Origin: Symsagittifera roscoffensis
Lineage: Eukaryota > Xenacoelomorpha > Acoela > Convolutidae
NCBI RefSeq assembly: GCF_963678635.1
Contig: NC_087064.1
Coordinates: 8,777,671-8,841,670 of the forward strand
Reading direction: 5' to 3'
DNA length: 64,000 nucleotides
Each line of letters opens with the position of its first letter. Within the stretch, counting starts at the first letter, position 1. Positions 28,701 through 40,769 of this stretch are shown one piece after another. Under the pieces are notes generated by a model that was not told where the DNA came from, searched no databases, and saw only the letters and a list, made by a program, of their open reading frames with translations. Made by a program: the position numbers and the translations under genes.

Positions 28701-31700
28701 ACATTTTATTGGTTGGTTATCTTCAGTCTGAGTACACGCAAACAGCTTTTCTCGACCTGTTCAACATAAATGAAAAACACTAGGCAAAAAAAAACGATTA
28801 ACAGAACATAAATAATCACTGAAGGCTTGAGGATGGAAATTAGACCATAGAAATTATTGAAAAGCAATATCAAATCAGATGTAGAAGCTAGTCGAGCTCA
28901 GCTTTTAAAATAGAGCATTAAAAACTTCCAACATTTTATTGGTCGGTTATCTTCAGTCTGAGTACATCCAAACAGCTTTTGTCGACCTGTTCGACATAAA
29001 TGAGTACCACTAGGCAAAAAAACGATTATCAGAAAACAAATAGTCGCACAATTAATGAGGATGGAAAATAGATCTTAGAAATTAATGAAAAACAGTTTTA
29101 AAACAAATGTAGAAGCAAATCGAGCTCAGCTTTTGAAATAGAGCATTAAAAACCTCCAACATTTTATTGGTCGGTTATCCTCAGTCTGAGTACACCCAAA
29201 CAGCTTTTGTCGACATGTTCGAAGTTAACGAGTACCACTAGGCAAAAAAAAACGATTATCAGAAAACAAATAACCGCACAATTAATGAGGATGGAAATAT
29301 GATCTTAGAAATTATTGAAAAACAGTTTCAAATCAAATGTAGAAGCAAGTCGAGCTCAGCTTTTAAAATAGAGCATTAAAAACCTCCAACATTTTATTGG
29401 TTGGTTATCTTCAGTCTGAGTACACCCAAACAGCTTTTCTCGACCTGTTCAACATAAATGAAAAACACTAGGCAAAAAAAAACGATTAACAGAATATAAA
29501 TAATCACTGAAGGCTTGAGGATGGAAATTAGACCATAGAAATTACTGAAAAGCAATATCAAATCAGATGTAGAAGCTAGTCGAGCTCAGCTTATAAAACA
29601 GAGCATTAAAAACTTCCAACATTTTATTGGTCGGTTATCTTCAGTCTGAGTACACCCAAACAGCTTTTGTCGACCTGTTCGACATAAATGAGTACCACTA
29701 GGCAAAAAAACGATTATCAGAAAACAAATAACCGCACAATTAATGAGGATGGAAATATGATCTTCGAAATTATTGAAAAACACTTTCAAATCAAATGTAG
29801 AAGCAAGTCGAGCTCAGCTTTTAAAATAGAGCATTAAAAACCTCCAACATTTTATTGGCCGGTTATCTTCAGTCTGAGTACACCCAAACAACTTTTGTCG
29901 ACCTGTTCGACACTATTGAGTACCACTAGGCAAAAAAACGATTATCAGAAAACAAATAATCGCACAATTAATGAGGATGGAAATTAGATCTTAGAAATTA
30001 TTGAAAAACAGTTTTAAAACAAATGTAGAAGCAAATCGAGCTCAGCTTTTGAAATAGAGCATTAAAAACCTCCAACATTTTATTGGTCGGTTATCCTCAG
30101 TCTGAGTACACCCAAACAGCTTTTGTCGACATGTTCGAAATTAACATGTACCACTAGGCAAAAAAACGATTATCAGAAAACAAATAACCGCACAATTAAT
30201 GAGGATGGAAAGATGATCTTAGAAATTATTGAAAAACAGTTTCAAATCAAATGTAGAAGCAAGTCGAGCTCAGCTTTTAAAATAGAGCATTAAAAGCCTC
30301 CAACATTTTATTGGTTGGTTATCTTCAGTCTGAGTACACCCAAACAACTTATGTCGACCTGTTCGACACTATTGAGTACCACTAGGCAAAAAAACGATTA
30401 TCAGAAAACAAATAATCGCACAATTAATGAGGATGGAAATTAGATCTCAGAAATTATTGAAAAACAGTTTTAAAACAAATGTAGAAGCAAGTCGAGCTCA
30501 GCTTTTGAAATAGAGCATTAAAAACCTCCAAAATTTTATTGGTCGGTTATCCTCAGTCTGAGTACACCCAAACAGCTTTTGTCGACATGCTCGAAGTTAA
30601 CGAGTACCACTAGGCAAAAAAAAAACGATTATCAGAATAAAAATAATCGCACAATTAATGAGGATGGAAATTAGATCTTAGAAGTTATTGAAAAACAGTT
30701 TCAAATCAAATGCAGAAGCTAGTCGAGCTCAGCTTTTAAAATAGAGCATTAAAAACATCCGACAATTTATTGGTCGGTTAGCTTCAGTCTGAGTACACCC
30801 AAACAGATTTTGTCGACCTGTTCAACATTAATGAATACCACTAGGCACAAAAATGGTTATCAGAAAACAAATAATCACAAAATTAATGGGGATGGAAATA
30901 AGATCTTAGAAATTATTGAAAAACAGTTTCAAAACAAATGTAGAAGCAAGTCGAGGTCAGCTTTTAAAATAGAGCATTAAAAATCTCCAACTTTTTATTG
31001 GTCGGTTATCTTCAGTCTGAGTACACCCAAACAGCTTTTGTCGACCTGTTCGACATTAATGAGTACCACTAGGCAAAAGAACGATTATCCGAAAACGAAT
31101 AATCGCACAATTAATGAGGATGGAAAATAGATCTTAGAAATTAATGAAAAACAGTTTTAAAACAAATGTAGAAGCAAATCGAGCTCAGCTTTTGAAATAG
31201 AGCATTAAAAACCTCCAACATTTTATTGGTCGGTTATCCTCAGTCTGAGTACACCCAAACAGCTTTTGTCGACATGTTCGAAGTTAACGAGTACCACTAG
31301 GCAAAAAAACGATTATCAGAAAATAAATAACCGCACAATTAATGAGGATGGAAATATGATCTTGGAAATTATTGAAAAACAGTTTCAAATCAAATGTAGA
31401 AGCAAGTCGAGCTCAGCTTTTAAAATAGAGCATTAAAAACCTCCAACATTTTATTGGTTGGTTATCTTCAGTCTGAGTACACCCAAACAGCTTTTCTCGA
31501 CCTGTTCAACATAAATGAAAAACACTAGGCAAAAAAAACGATTAACAGAATATAAATAATCACTGAAGGCTTGAGGATGGAAATTAGACCATAGAAATTA
31601 TTGAAAAGCAATATCAAATCAGATGTAGAAGCTAGTCGAGCTCAGCTTTTAAAATAGAGCATTAAAAACTTCCAACATTTTATTGGTCGGTTATCTTCAG

Positions 31701-32900
31701 TCTGAGTACACCCAAACAGCTTTTGTCGACCTGTTCGACATAAATGAGTACCACTAGGCAAAAAAACGATTATCAGAAAACAAATAATCGCACAATTAAT
31801 GAGGATGGAAAATAGATCTTAGAAATTAATGAAAAACAGTTTTAAAACAAATGTAGAAGCAAATCGAGCTCAGCTTTTGAAATAGAGCATTAAAAACCTC
31901 CAACATTTTATTGGTCGGTTATCCTCAGTCTGAGTACACCCAAACAGCTTTTGTCGACATGTTCGAAGTTAACGAGTACCACTAGGCAAAAAAAACGATT
32001 ATCAGAAAACAAATAACCGCACAATTAATGAAGATGGAAATATGATCTTAGAAATTATTGAAAAACAGTTTCAAATCAAATGTAGAAGCAAGTCGAGCTC
32101 AGCTTTTAAAATAGAGCATTAAAAACCTCCAACATTTTATTGGTTGGTTATCTTCAGTCTGAGTACACCCAAACAGCTTTTCTCGACCTGTTCAACATAA
32201 ATGAAAAACACTAGGCAAAAAAAACGATTAACAGAATATAAATAATCACTGAAGGCTTGAGGATGGAAATTAGACCATAGAAATTACTGAAAAGCAATAT
32301 CAAATCAGATGTAGAAGCTAGTCGAGCTCAGCTTATAAAACAGAGCATTAAAAACTTCCAACATTTTATTGGTCGGTTATCTTCAGTCTGAGTACACCCA
32401 AACAGCTTTTGTCGACCTGTTCGACATAAATGAGTACCACTAGGCAAAAAAACGATTATCAGAAAACAAATAACCGCACAATTAATGAGGATGGAAATAT
32501 GATCTTCGAAATTATTGAAAAACAGTTTCAAATCAAATGTAGAAGCAAGTCGAGCTCAGCTTTTAAAATAGAGCATTTAAAACCTCCAACATTTTATTGG
32601 TCGGTTATCTTCAGTCTGAGTACACCCAAACAACTTTTGTCGACCTGTTCGACACTATTGAGTACCACTAGGCAAAAAAACGATTATCAGAAAACAAATA
32701 ATCGCACAATTAATGAGGATGGAAATTAGATCTTAGAAATTATTGAAAAACAGTTTTAAAACAAATGTAGAAGCAAATCGAGCTCAGCTTTTGAAATAGA
32801 GCATTAAAAACCTCCAACATTTTATTGGTCGGTTATCCTCAGTCTGAGTACACCCAAACAGCTTTTGTCGACATGTTCGAAGTTAACGAGTACCACTAGG
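25800..32900 (+). repeat. ~686-bp (three-monomer) higher-order repeat block
   Basis: Monomers carrying CGATTAACAGAA are found with GATTA at about 26,508, 27,424, 28,110, 28,796, 29,484, 31,540 and 32,226. Spacings are 916, 686, 686, 688, 2,056 and 686 bp. The unit here is a trimer of types ending in GACATAAATGAGTACC, GAAGTTAACGAGTACC and AACATAAATGAAAAAC. The region 29,586-29,789 and 32,328-32,531 is a nearly identical pair 2,742 bp (twelve monomers) apart. The period therefore differs from the tetramer block upstream. Confidence 0.85.
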
Positions 32901-33949
32901 CAAAAAAACGATTATCGGAAAACAAATAACCGCACAATTAATGAGGATGGAAAGATGATCTTAGAAATTATTGAAAAACAGTTTCAAATCAAATGTAGAA
33001 GCAAGTCGAGCTCAGCTTTTAAAATAGAGCATTAAAAACCTCCAACATTTTATTGGTTGGTTATCTTCAGTCTGAGTACACCCAAACAACTTATGTCGAC
33101 CTGTTCGACACTATTGAGTACCACTAGGCAAAAAAAAACGATTATCAGAAAACAAATAATCGCACAATTAATGAGGATGGAAATTAGATCTTAGAAATTA
33201 TTGAAAAACAGTTTTAAAACAAATGTAGAAGCAAGTCGAGCTCAGCTTTTGAAATAGAGCATTAAAAACCTCCAAAATTTTATTGGTCGGTTATCCTCAG
33301 TCTGAGTACACCCAAACAGCTTTTGTCGACATGCTCGAAGTTAACGAGTACCACTAGGCAAAAAAAAAACGATTATCAGAATACAAATAATCGCACAATT
33401 AATGAGGATGGAAATAAGATCTTAGAAATTATTGAAAAACAGTTTCAAATCAAATGCAGAAGCTAGTCGAGCTCAGCTTTTAAAATAGAGCATTAAAAAC
33501 ATCCGACAATTTATTGGTCGGTTAGCTTCAGTCTGAGTACACCCAAACAGATTTTGTCGACCTGTTCAACATTAATGAATACCACTAGGCACAAAAATGG
33601 TTATCAGAAAACAAATAATCACAAAATTAATGGGGATGGAAATAAGATCTTAGAAATTATTGAAAAACAGTTTCAAAACAAATGTAGAAGCAAGTCGAGG
33701 TCAGCTTTTAAAATAGAGCATTAAAAATCTCCAACTTTTTATTGGTCGGTTATCTTCAGTCTGAGTACACCCAAACAGCTTTTGTCGACCTGTTCGACAT
33801 TAATGAGTACCACTAGGCAAAAGAACGATTATCCGAAAACGAATAATCGCACAATTAATGAGGATGGAAATTAGATCTTAGAAATTACTGAAAAACAGTT
33901 TCAAATCAAACGTACAAGCTAGTCGAGCGCAGCTTTTAAAATAGAGCAA

Positions 33950-35182
33950 TGAAAAAATTCCAGCATATTATTGGTCGGTTATCTTCAGTCTGAGTACACC
34001 CAAACAGCTTTTGTCGGCCTGAACATTTATATTAAAATTAGAAGCTAGTCGAGCTCAGCTTTTGAAAAAGAGCATTAAAAACTTCCCAGATTTTAATGGT
34101 CGGTTATCTTCAGTCTGAGTACACTAAAACAGCTTTTGTCGACCTGTACATTTAAATCAAATATAGAAGCTAGTCGAGCTTAGCTTTTAAAATAGAGCAT
34201 TAAAAATTACCAACACTTTATTGGTCGTTTATCTTCAGTCTGAGTACACCCAAACAGCCTTTGCCGACCTGTTCGACACAAAGGAATTCCACTGAGCAAA
34301 AAAAAAAAACAGAAAACAAAAATTCACACAATTATTCAGGATGAAAAAAGACCTTAGAAGTAATTGAAAAACAGTTTCAAATTAAATGTAGAAGCTAGTC
34401 GAACATAGCTTTATAACGGAGCATTAAAAGCTTCCAAATTTTTTTGGACGGTTATCTGCAGTCTGAGTACACCCAATCAGCTTTTGTCGACCTGTTCGAC
34501 ATATAAATAGCACTCAGCAAAAAAAAACAAGCATCAGAAAACAAACAATCACACAATTATTGAAGATGGGAAACGAACCTTAGAAATTAACGAAAACCTT
34601 ATTTAAATCAAAAGTAGAAGCTAGCCGAGCTCTTCTGTTAAAATAGAGCTTAAAAAACTTCCAACATTTATTGGCCGGTTATCTTCAGTGTTAGTACAGC
34701 CCCAACAGCTTTTGTCTACCTGCTTAAAATGAATACCACTAAGCAAAAAAAACGATTATCAATAAACAAACAATCACAAAATTATTGAGGATGAAAACTA
34801 GACCTTGGAAATTATTGTAGAACCTAGTCGAGCTCTACTTTTAAAATAGAGCTCACGAAATTTCCAACGTTTATTTGGTCGATTATCTCCAGTCTGAGTA
34901 CACCCCCAACATCTTTTATCTACCTGTTCGACATAAATGAATACCACTAAGCAAAAATACGATTATCAGTAAACAAATAATCACAAAATTATTGAGGATA
35001 GAAACTAGACCTTTGAAATTATTGTAGAAGCTAGTCGAGCTCTACTTTTAAAATACAGCTCACGAAACTTCCAAAAATTGCTTGGTCGGTTATCTTCAGT
35101 CTGAGTACACCCAAACAGCTTTTGTCGACCTGTTCGACATAAATGACAACCACTAAGCTAATAAAAACGATTATCAGAAAGA
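33950..35182 (+). repeat. Diverged right edge of satellite array
   Basis: From about 33,950 the monomers accumulate substitutions and deletions. Around 34,018-34,160 two monomers have lost about 100 bp, including the poly-A and GAGGATGG blocks. Later monomers (34,260 onward) keep the GTCTGAGTACACCC and GTCGACCTGTTCG blocks but are otherwise clearly degraded, with changes such as TTGTCTACC. The last recognisable piece ends at about 35,182 with ACGATTATCAGAAAG. Decay at array margins is expected where unequal exchange no longer homogenises copies. Confidence 0.85.
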
Positions 35183-36777
35183 AAGCGTACCCAAATTCAA
35201 AATTCCTACTCATTTTCAATGATCGGATCAATTAAAGCGTCCTATGCTATTAACGAAACAGCAAATGAAAATTTCCGAACATTTATTCCATGATGTTTGA
35301 AATAAAATGTAGATAAAAGCTAGTTTTTTTTAAAATGTTTTACAACAGTTAACTGGTCTAAGAGGGAAAGCTAACCTGGTCTTGCAGAACGTCAATTGTA
35401 ACATTTTGTCCAAAGTTCGCTCCGAGAAGGTTGCAATTAGCTTCTGACATAAAACTGAAGTGAAACACTCCAGCAATTTTATCTCTAAACAGTTTTTCTA
35501 GATATAAATGCCTATCAACTACTTTTTACTCAAAGAATTTTTAAAAAATTTTTAGCTATCGTCTTTTTTTCATTATAAAAAATAATTTTCAAAAGCATTT
35601 CTTGAATGTCAATTACATCTGACTCCGATGAGGGAACGCTCAAAGAGTAAAGTGATCTTTTTATCATAACCTTCAAAAGCATAGCCAATCGAAGATTGGA
35701 AAAAAGAAATGAAAGCAATATCAAAAACACTGAAATTGTTGAAAAAATCTTAAAATTAAATTCCACCTTAGAAACTGGAAATCGTTCGAGTTTTTTTGCG
35801 CCATTTCCACGTTTGTATTTCGAGAGGGCTATTTATGTCACCTTCAGCAGATGAATTTCAATTGAACTCAAAAACACTGAAAAACACTGAAAAAGTTCAT
35901 ATTTACCTAAGTGCATTCATAAATGCATCAATATGTATGAACGCACATCTGTAGTTATTAGAGACTTTTAGGACTTATCTCGAAAAAAAACACAAAAATG
36001 ACCAAGACGTATAAAAGAGCCTTCACTACGCTCGCTACTCTTAAAAATTGCGCCAATTTGAACTTAACCCCACCGCGAAACCGCAGGTATGCGCCTGGTT
36101 TTCTTCCACGAACATTCGGATGTGACTTACTTAACATTGAATAAGTCGGTATATGACGCCAAATCCACAGTTCCAAAAGCAATGACGTAATCCGTAGCTA
36201 GAACATAAAACAAATCAGCCCGTTGAATTAAATCAAACCATTCCAGAAACTAAACAAAAAATACTGAATAAAACAGGAGTATAAATGTTTAAGTAGCAAG
36301 TACCCGGTCCGAATTATCATGGTAGAATTTTCCTTTAAAAATATTGAAAAACTAACAGCAAAGATAATGGAATTGCGTAATTTTTGCACTAATTTTTCAA
36401 CTTTTTTCAGCTGGACTTTGGTTGTCTGTAAATTATTATAAGCTCTGAGGCTGAGCAGAGCTTAAGAATGTCGTAATTTAAAAAAAAATAAAAAAACGCT
36501 GGAATGCAAAACTCTCACAAATTAAGTGACTTCAGACTAATCATTTGATAAAGCTTTGAAAACGTTTAATATCAGACGAAAAAAAAAATTGTAGACAGAG
36601 CTTAATCCAGAGTAACAAATTGATTGTTGATAATTTGCTTCGCTTGTTTGGAGCAAAACAGCCATGTTAACCTAATTAACCAAGACAAGCCGCAACTAGC
36701 ATTTTCATACGAAAACAAGGATAGCCGGTTTTTTATGCAAGTAGGACAGAAAGTGCCGACCATAGTCTTTAAAAAAA
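35183..36777. other. Non-satellite flank, no gene recognised
   Basis: This AT-rich stretch follows the array. Short ORFs are present on the minus strand (35,530-35,766 and 35,958-36,182) but neither has a recognisable domain, a convincing start or splice context. The 36,060-36,140 part is less AT-rich than its surroundings (ACCCCACCGCG and GCCTGGTTTTC) and may be a repeat fragment. I see no RNA gene or regulatory site I can support. Confidence 0.5.
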
Positions 36778-37283
36778 GCTAAACAAGTTTTTTTTCAAAT
36801 TAGTGTAGTTTTTCTGCGTGGTGTGACAAAAAGATCTGACGTCAACCTATTATGTAGGCATATTCCAGTCCTAGTAAAATAGACAAATTGTACAACTATT
36901 ATAGAAAAATGACCAGAAAAAAAAATTCAAAGTTATGAACTTTTTGAAGTTATTGAATCCCCAAATGGCGCTTAAAACTCCAAAACTGATTTTACTTGTT
37001 TGAAACTAAGTTTTTACGGCTTAAAAATTATGCTGAATTTAAGCCGCGAAAACTTAGTTTCAAGCAAGTAAAATAAGTTTGAATTTTTTAGCTTCATTTT
37101 GGGATTCAATAACTTCAAAAAATTCACAACTTTTCGGCAATTTTTTTTCTGGTCATTTTTCTACAACAGTTGTCCAATTTACCTATTTTACTAGGACTGG
37201 AATATGCCTACATAATAGATTGACATAGATCTTTTTGTCGCACCACGCAGAAAAACTACACTAATTAAAAAAAACTTGTAAGC
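36778..37283. mobile_element. Foldback MITE-like inverted repeat, ~0.5 kb
   Basis: The left arm from 36,778 is the reverse complement of the right arm ending at 37,283. Matching landmarks include AGTGTAGTTTTTCTGCGTGG at left against its complement ending at about 37,264, AGGCATATTCCAGTCCTAGT at left against its complement at right, and AACTTAGTTTCAAGCAAGTA at right against its counterpart at left. The loop is only about 20-40 bp near 37,030. Arms of about 240 bp with no coding capacity fit a foldback MITE. I could not define a clear target-site duplication. Some indels and substitutions separate the arms, so it is not brand new. Confidence 0.85.
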
Positions 37284-37621
37284 CTGCTCGCTCACCTTAC
37301 TCACTCGAAATTGAATTAAAAATCAAAAATTTTCAGCCAGTTTTTCTCGTTAATTTTCCAGTGCTAGATCATGATCAGTGACCGGTTTTCCATATGATCT
37401 CCAGACAAAATCAGACCTACAATTGTAATAACATCTTTTTGAGGATCCATCGCACAAAATCTCTCGTTATATTTCGTCAGTATCTCATTAATTAATCCTA
37501 TCCTGCAAAACGTGAGAGAATAAGAAGAATTTGAGACATTTTTGTTTCGTTGCGTGTTTAATGATGCAATTATCAAAACCCAAAGTTTTCGGCTGGAAAA
37601 AAAAACTGGAAACTTCAACTA

Positions 37622-39349
37622 TTATACAGAGAGCAACTCACCAAGACATGATACTGGCTTGTAGATGGAAGCCCGATTGAAGGTTAATCTGGGTGGTTTG
37701 TATTTAGGCACATTCAAGTACAGCAAAGCGGAAAAGAACTCCACTCGTGTTAGGTACAGGTCTAAACATATCGAACAATGCAGGAAACAGCACAATATTA
37801 TCATCAACTCATTTCAACTCGTCGCTGTACTGAAACATTTAAAGGATCAAGTTCTATTTACGGCTTATAGCCTTGATTTAAAAAGAAAAGGAGTATTTTA
37901 GGCTTATTGCCCGGTCAGTAACAGGACCAAACTTTTGTCGGAAAAATTCGGCTCAAGAATAGCGCTCGTCTACACTAACCTATCAGTAAGTCCTTAAAAC
38001 GGATTTCGATTGGTTCAACTTCGTAAAACGTCCTCCCAGCTTCCAAAAGATCCACGGATGACGACTGATTTTTCAGCGCTGAGTGCAGCATCTCCCAGCC
38101 CATCCCGACTTCATCTGCCTTGCCATTTGAGTTCGTGATTTTAAATGCTGCTCTGTTAAACCACGACTAAAATAAATAAGCGCCAGTTTTAAACTTTAAG
38201 AAGTCAACGCCAGGCAAATCGCAGATTTCTATTTTGCCAAACACTTTCACTATATATTGCCTCGTATGACAATGCAATTTGACTGCATCTTTATTTCTCG
38301 AGATATTACCAATATACAATCATAACTATAACAGACGCGTATTTCAACTTTACTTCAGGGCATGGCTTGGATAGTGATGAATCCCACGAATCTCTTCCGA
38401 GACACTTTTCTTTGGCCACGTTGCCAAGTATCTTGACATCTGGACATTCAGAAGTTGATACTTCTCCGGCTTTTACTCCAGTAAATAGAAGCTTCTGAGC
38501 AGATTCCAGAGAAGCACATACAGCTGAAGGCACATTTAAACCAATATAACTACAAGAAATTTCAATAAACCATTTGAAAAATGGTTAAAAAACTTACTTT
38601 TGTAACTATAACAGTCAAACTGAACTTCGAAATACATAAATAATCCAGAGTCACACGAGAGCACATTAGGTTTGATAAGCTCATCGACTTGAAATGAACA
38701 CGAAGACTTGTAATTGCACCTTAAACAAACCAGCAGATACATAATTGTCAAATTCAGGTCAAAATCTTGAAAATGTGTTAGCTGGCACTGAAGAGAGAGA
38801 AAATTAAGGCGCTCACCGAGAAGACACCACAGTAGTTATTAGTTCCACAGAATTGTTAGTGCAGAGAGGCCATCCCGAATTAGGCTTGGGTGGGTATCCG
38901 GAGCAAACATGACGAATAACTTGTTCGTAACTGCCATATGAGGCACTTACATACTGTGGCCGAGAAATTTCTGGGTCCGGACACAAACCAGAAAAGGCTA
39001 CCTCTCCTTGGTCAACGCAGCCAAATTTAGTGCCTTGACAAAAAATTTTGATAGTAAGATTAAGTAAGTTAAAAAACTTGCAAGTAAGTTAAAATGACTT
39101 ATTGGCAAGTAATTTATGAAAAGATTTCTGAGAAACTGAGTTTTCCAAACGTGGTAGAAAGTTGAACTAACTTATTAATTGAAAAAGGCAACTTACAAGT
39201 ATGGGAAAACTATTTTCTAGAAAGTGCACAGCCGTAGCAGTAGTGATAAGTAAAAAAAAAATTTAAATTAATAAGTTACCTCTAGACAGAACAGGAGTCG
39301 AAAATAGAAGCAAAGTTATGATGATCTGTGATAACGCGGAATAGTTCAT
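37622..39349 (-). CDS. Six-exon secreted protein with SUEL-lectin-like domain
   Basis: I built this gene by eye from splice sites. Exons on the minus strand are 39,349-39,280, 39,033-38,817, 38,719-38,598, 38,523-38,354, 38,166-37,980 and 37,761-37,622. All introns are GT-AG, reading phase is kept at all five junctions, and the exons sum to 906 nt, a 301-residue protein plus stop. Exon 1 is a clear signal peptide (MNYSALSQIIITLLLFSTP, then VLSR). Residues about 48-132 have the cysteine and YG pattern of SUEL/rhamnose-binding lectin domains: ASYGSYEQ, CNYKSSC, and a closing MYFEVQFDC. The usual FGDPC is replaced by IKPNVLSC. The part after residue 137 has more cysteines but no family I recognise. 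It is probably a secreted or extracellular carbohydrate-binding protein; ligand unknown. A donor-like GGTGAGTT at 37,642 could instead extend it to further exons. It is the only intact cellular-looking gene here. Confidence 0.65.
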
Positions 39350-39773
39350 TCTGAGGTCAGTTGCGCTATGTTTCGTTCTTCAGTCTTGTACTTTGCATCG
39401 AGTTGTGCATACTTTTCTATTAAAGGAGAATTAAGTTGTCTCGCCATTATTCAGACGCTAATTTCCCAGCGGTATTTACAGTTTTCTACTGCTGACGAAT
39501 AAAAATTGAATATAAACAGCGGGGCTCAAAAAACACAAAACATACTCGAGGTCACAAGCACCGTTAGTAACCCTGATGAGGTTCCAGTTCAAAGATCGTT
39601 ATATAGTATGAGCTTTTAGTCCGTCTTAACCTTCAGTTTCGTCGTTGATTAAAAATTTCTACAACTATGCTTTCTACATGAATTCTTATTTACAGAGGTG
39701 AGAAGGGGTGAGAAGAGTGTGATTTGTTTTGCTTTGTGCCTTGTGAGTTTCATTACTCGTGGCCTGCAAAACA
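39350..39773. other. Intergenic: lectin-like gene promoter side and PLE 5' region
   Basis: This gap lies between the start of the minus-strand secreted-protein gene and the plus-strand Penelope ORF, so it should hold the promoter of the former and the 5' untranslated part of the latter. CTGACGA at about 39,492 and CTGATGAG at about 39,573 occur but lack the GAAA partner of a hammerhead core. I see no convincing TATA box, and the 5' boundary of the Penelope element cannot be placed from one copy. Confidence 0.4.
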
Positions 39774-40769
39774 ATGACCACAGTACTTTTGCCTGCTGTT
39801 TGGCTCAGACAAATTTTGAAAAGGAAACTAACTTGGAAAATTGTGTTAGACTATTTAAAATTCTTTAAAAAAGTTCAAGTATCTGTACATAGACTGAAGT
39901 TTCTGAGAAAATGTCTGAAAAACGATCTAATACCGGACTTTTTGAAGTTTAGGGTCCCCGAGAACGGGGTTTTTTCGGACCAAGCTGTGCATAATTATCA
40001 ATTGAAACTACTAAGGACTGAAACTTCTAGGGCAAATGAGGATAGGAAAAGGTACGAGGAGATGCTAAGGAAAGCAAGATCACTGGTGCAAAAAGAAATT
40101 GACAAACAGTGGTGGGCATCCATTTTCCGATTCGTGAGGCGTCAAGTTGAGGCAAGCTTAAATACAACATCAGAAAACCATAGAAAAAAGTTAGAAAAAC
40201 TGTCCGAGAGACAAGATAAACCTCTTGGGGGGAGAAATGAGCGATCAGTTAAGGTACTTGATAATATTGAACTGCCTGAATGGGTATATGAAGTGCTATC
40301 AATGGGCCCCAAGCATCCAATTAGAGACAAATTTAACGAAACACATTTTTTGGCGGATATCGACATTTTCCTCTCACAATTGAAAAATCAAAAAACATCT
40401 GGTGAAACGTTATGTGAAATAGAAGCCGCGGCAAAGGCATATGCAAAAAACGTACGGCAAACCCCAAGAGACAAAGCCGTTGAAAAAACGAGGAAATATC
40501 TCAAAGATAATGGGTTGCTGGCTGTGCCTTTTGATAAGGGGGTTGGTTTTTGCATAATGAGGAAACAAACATATGAATCAAAGCTGGAATCCTTGTTGCA
40601 ATCTGCTCAGTTTGTGAAAAAAGATGCAACCACTGATGAGGTGAAACTGAAAATTGAGAAAGAACTTAACAAAGAATTACTAGCCATGAACAAAAGAGAC
40701 GAGATAAGTGATCAGTTATATACTAAAATGAGATCAACAGGGGGCAACCCGCCCGTTTGTACGGTTTAG
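39774..40769 (+). pseudogene. Penelope-like polyprotein, N-terminal part before frameshift
   Basis: The frame opens upstream of 39,774, which is the first ATG, and runs 331 codons to a TAG at 40,767. It is lysine- and arginine-rich. Penelope-type N-terminal motifs are visible: CLKNDLIPDFLKF near residue 45, LPEWVYEVLSMGPKHPIRDK near residue 165, and VPFDKGVGFCIM near residue 255, which is the beginning of the RT region. The frame breaks at 40,748-40,758, just before the conserved YGLAKVHK block, which continues in the frame one base away. The site CAACCCGCCCG contains C runs, so loss of one C is the simplest cause. A programmed shift is possible but Penelope elements do not normally use one. 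The product on its own would lack the RT core, so this copy is probably not autonomous. Confidence 0.75.

Larger units (their letters stand above)
1..35182 (+). repeat. Satellite DNA array, ~229-bp monomer, head-to-tail
   Basis: Almost the whole first 35 kb is one tandem repeat. The anchor CAGCTTTTGTCGACCTGTTC starts at 208, then recurs at 438, 667, 895 and 1125 (the 895 copy with one mismatch), so the period is 228-230 bp; the length implies roughly 150 monomers. Every monomer I checked lies in the same orientation. Conserved blocks are a TTATTGGTCGGTTATCTTCAG box, the SalI-site block around GTCGAC, a poly-A tract of 5-10 A that accounts for most length variation, a GAGGATGGAAATTAGATCTT block and a TCGAGCTCAGC block. 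Monomers differ mainly in the 40 bp after GTCGACC, where types ending in AACATAAAT, GACATTAATGAG, GACACTATTGAG and GAAGTTAACGAG recur. The array enters from the left edge, so its true length is unknown. Short ORFs inside it are by-products of the repeat. Satellite of this size is typical of pericentromeric or other heterochromatin; that location is inference. Confidence 0.97.

Noticed and set aside
1-35182. Hammerhead ribozyme in the satellite (CTGAAGATAA on the minus strand with a CCGAC/GTTGG hairpin)
   Set aside because: After CUGAAGA three bases are unpaired and the hairpin is followed by AAG, not GAAA; the catalytic core is not satisfied.
1-35182. CRISPR-like array
   Set aside because: The whole 229-bp unit repeats, with no unique spacers, and the DNA is eukaryotic.
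35958-36182. Minus-strand 74-codon ORF as a membrane protein gene
   Set aside because: It has a hydrophobic end but no splice or start evidence and no homologue that I can name.
37364-37618. Seventh exon of the secreted-protein gene (TTTTGCAG|GATAGG)
   Set aside because: The acceptor is good, but joining from the 37,642 donor gives an immediate TAG in the needed phase; reading through to the TAA at 37,622 gives a consistent 906-nt CDS.
37665-37901. Plus-strand 78-codon ORF
   Set aside because: It overlaps exon 6 and intron 5 of the minus-strand gene on the opposite strand and has no recognisable feature.
39492-39600. Hammerhead motif upstream of the Penelope ORF (CTGACGA, CTGATGAG)
   Set aside because: Neither is followed by a paired stem and GAAA within the needed distance.
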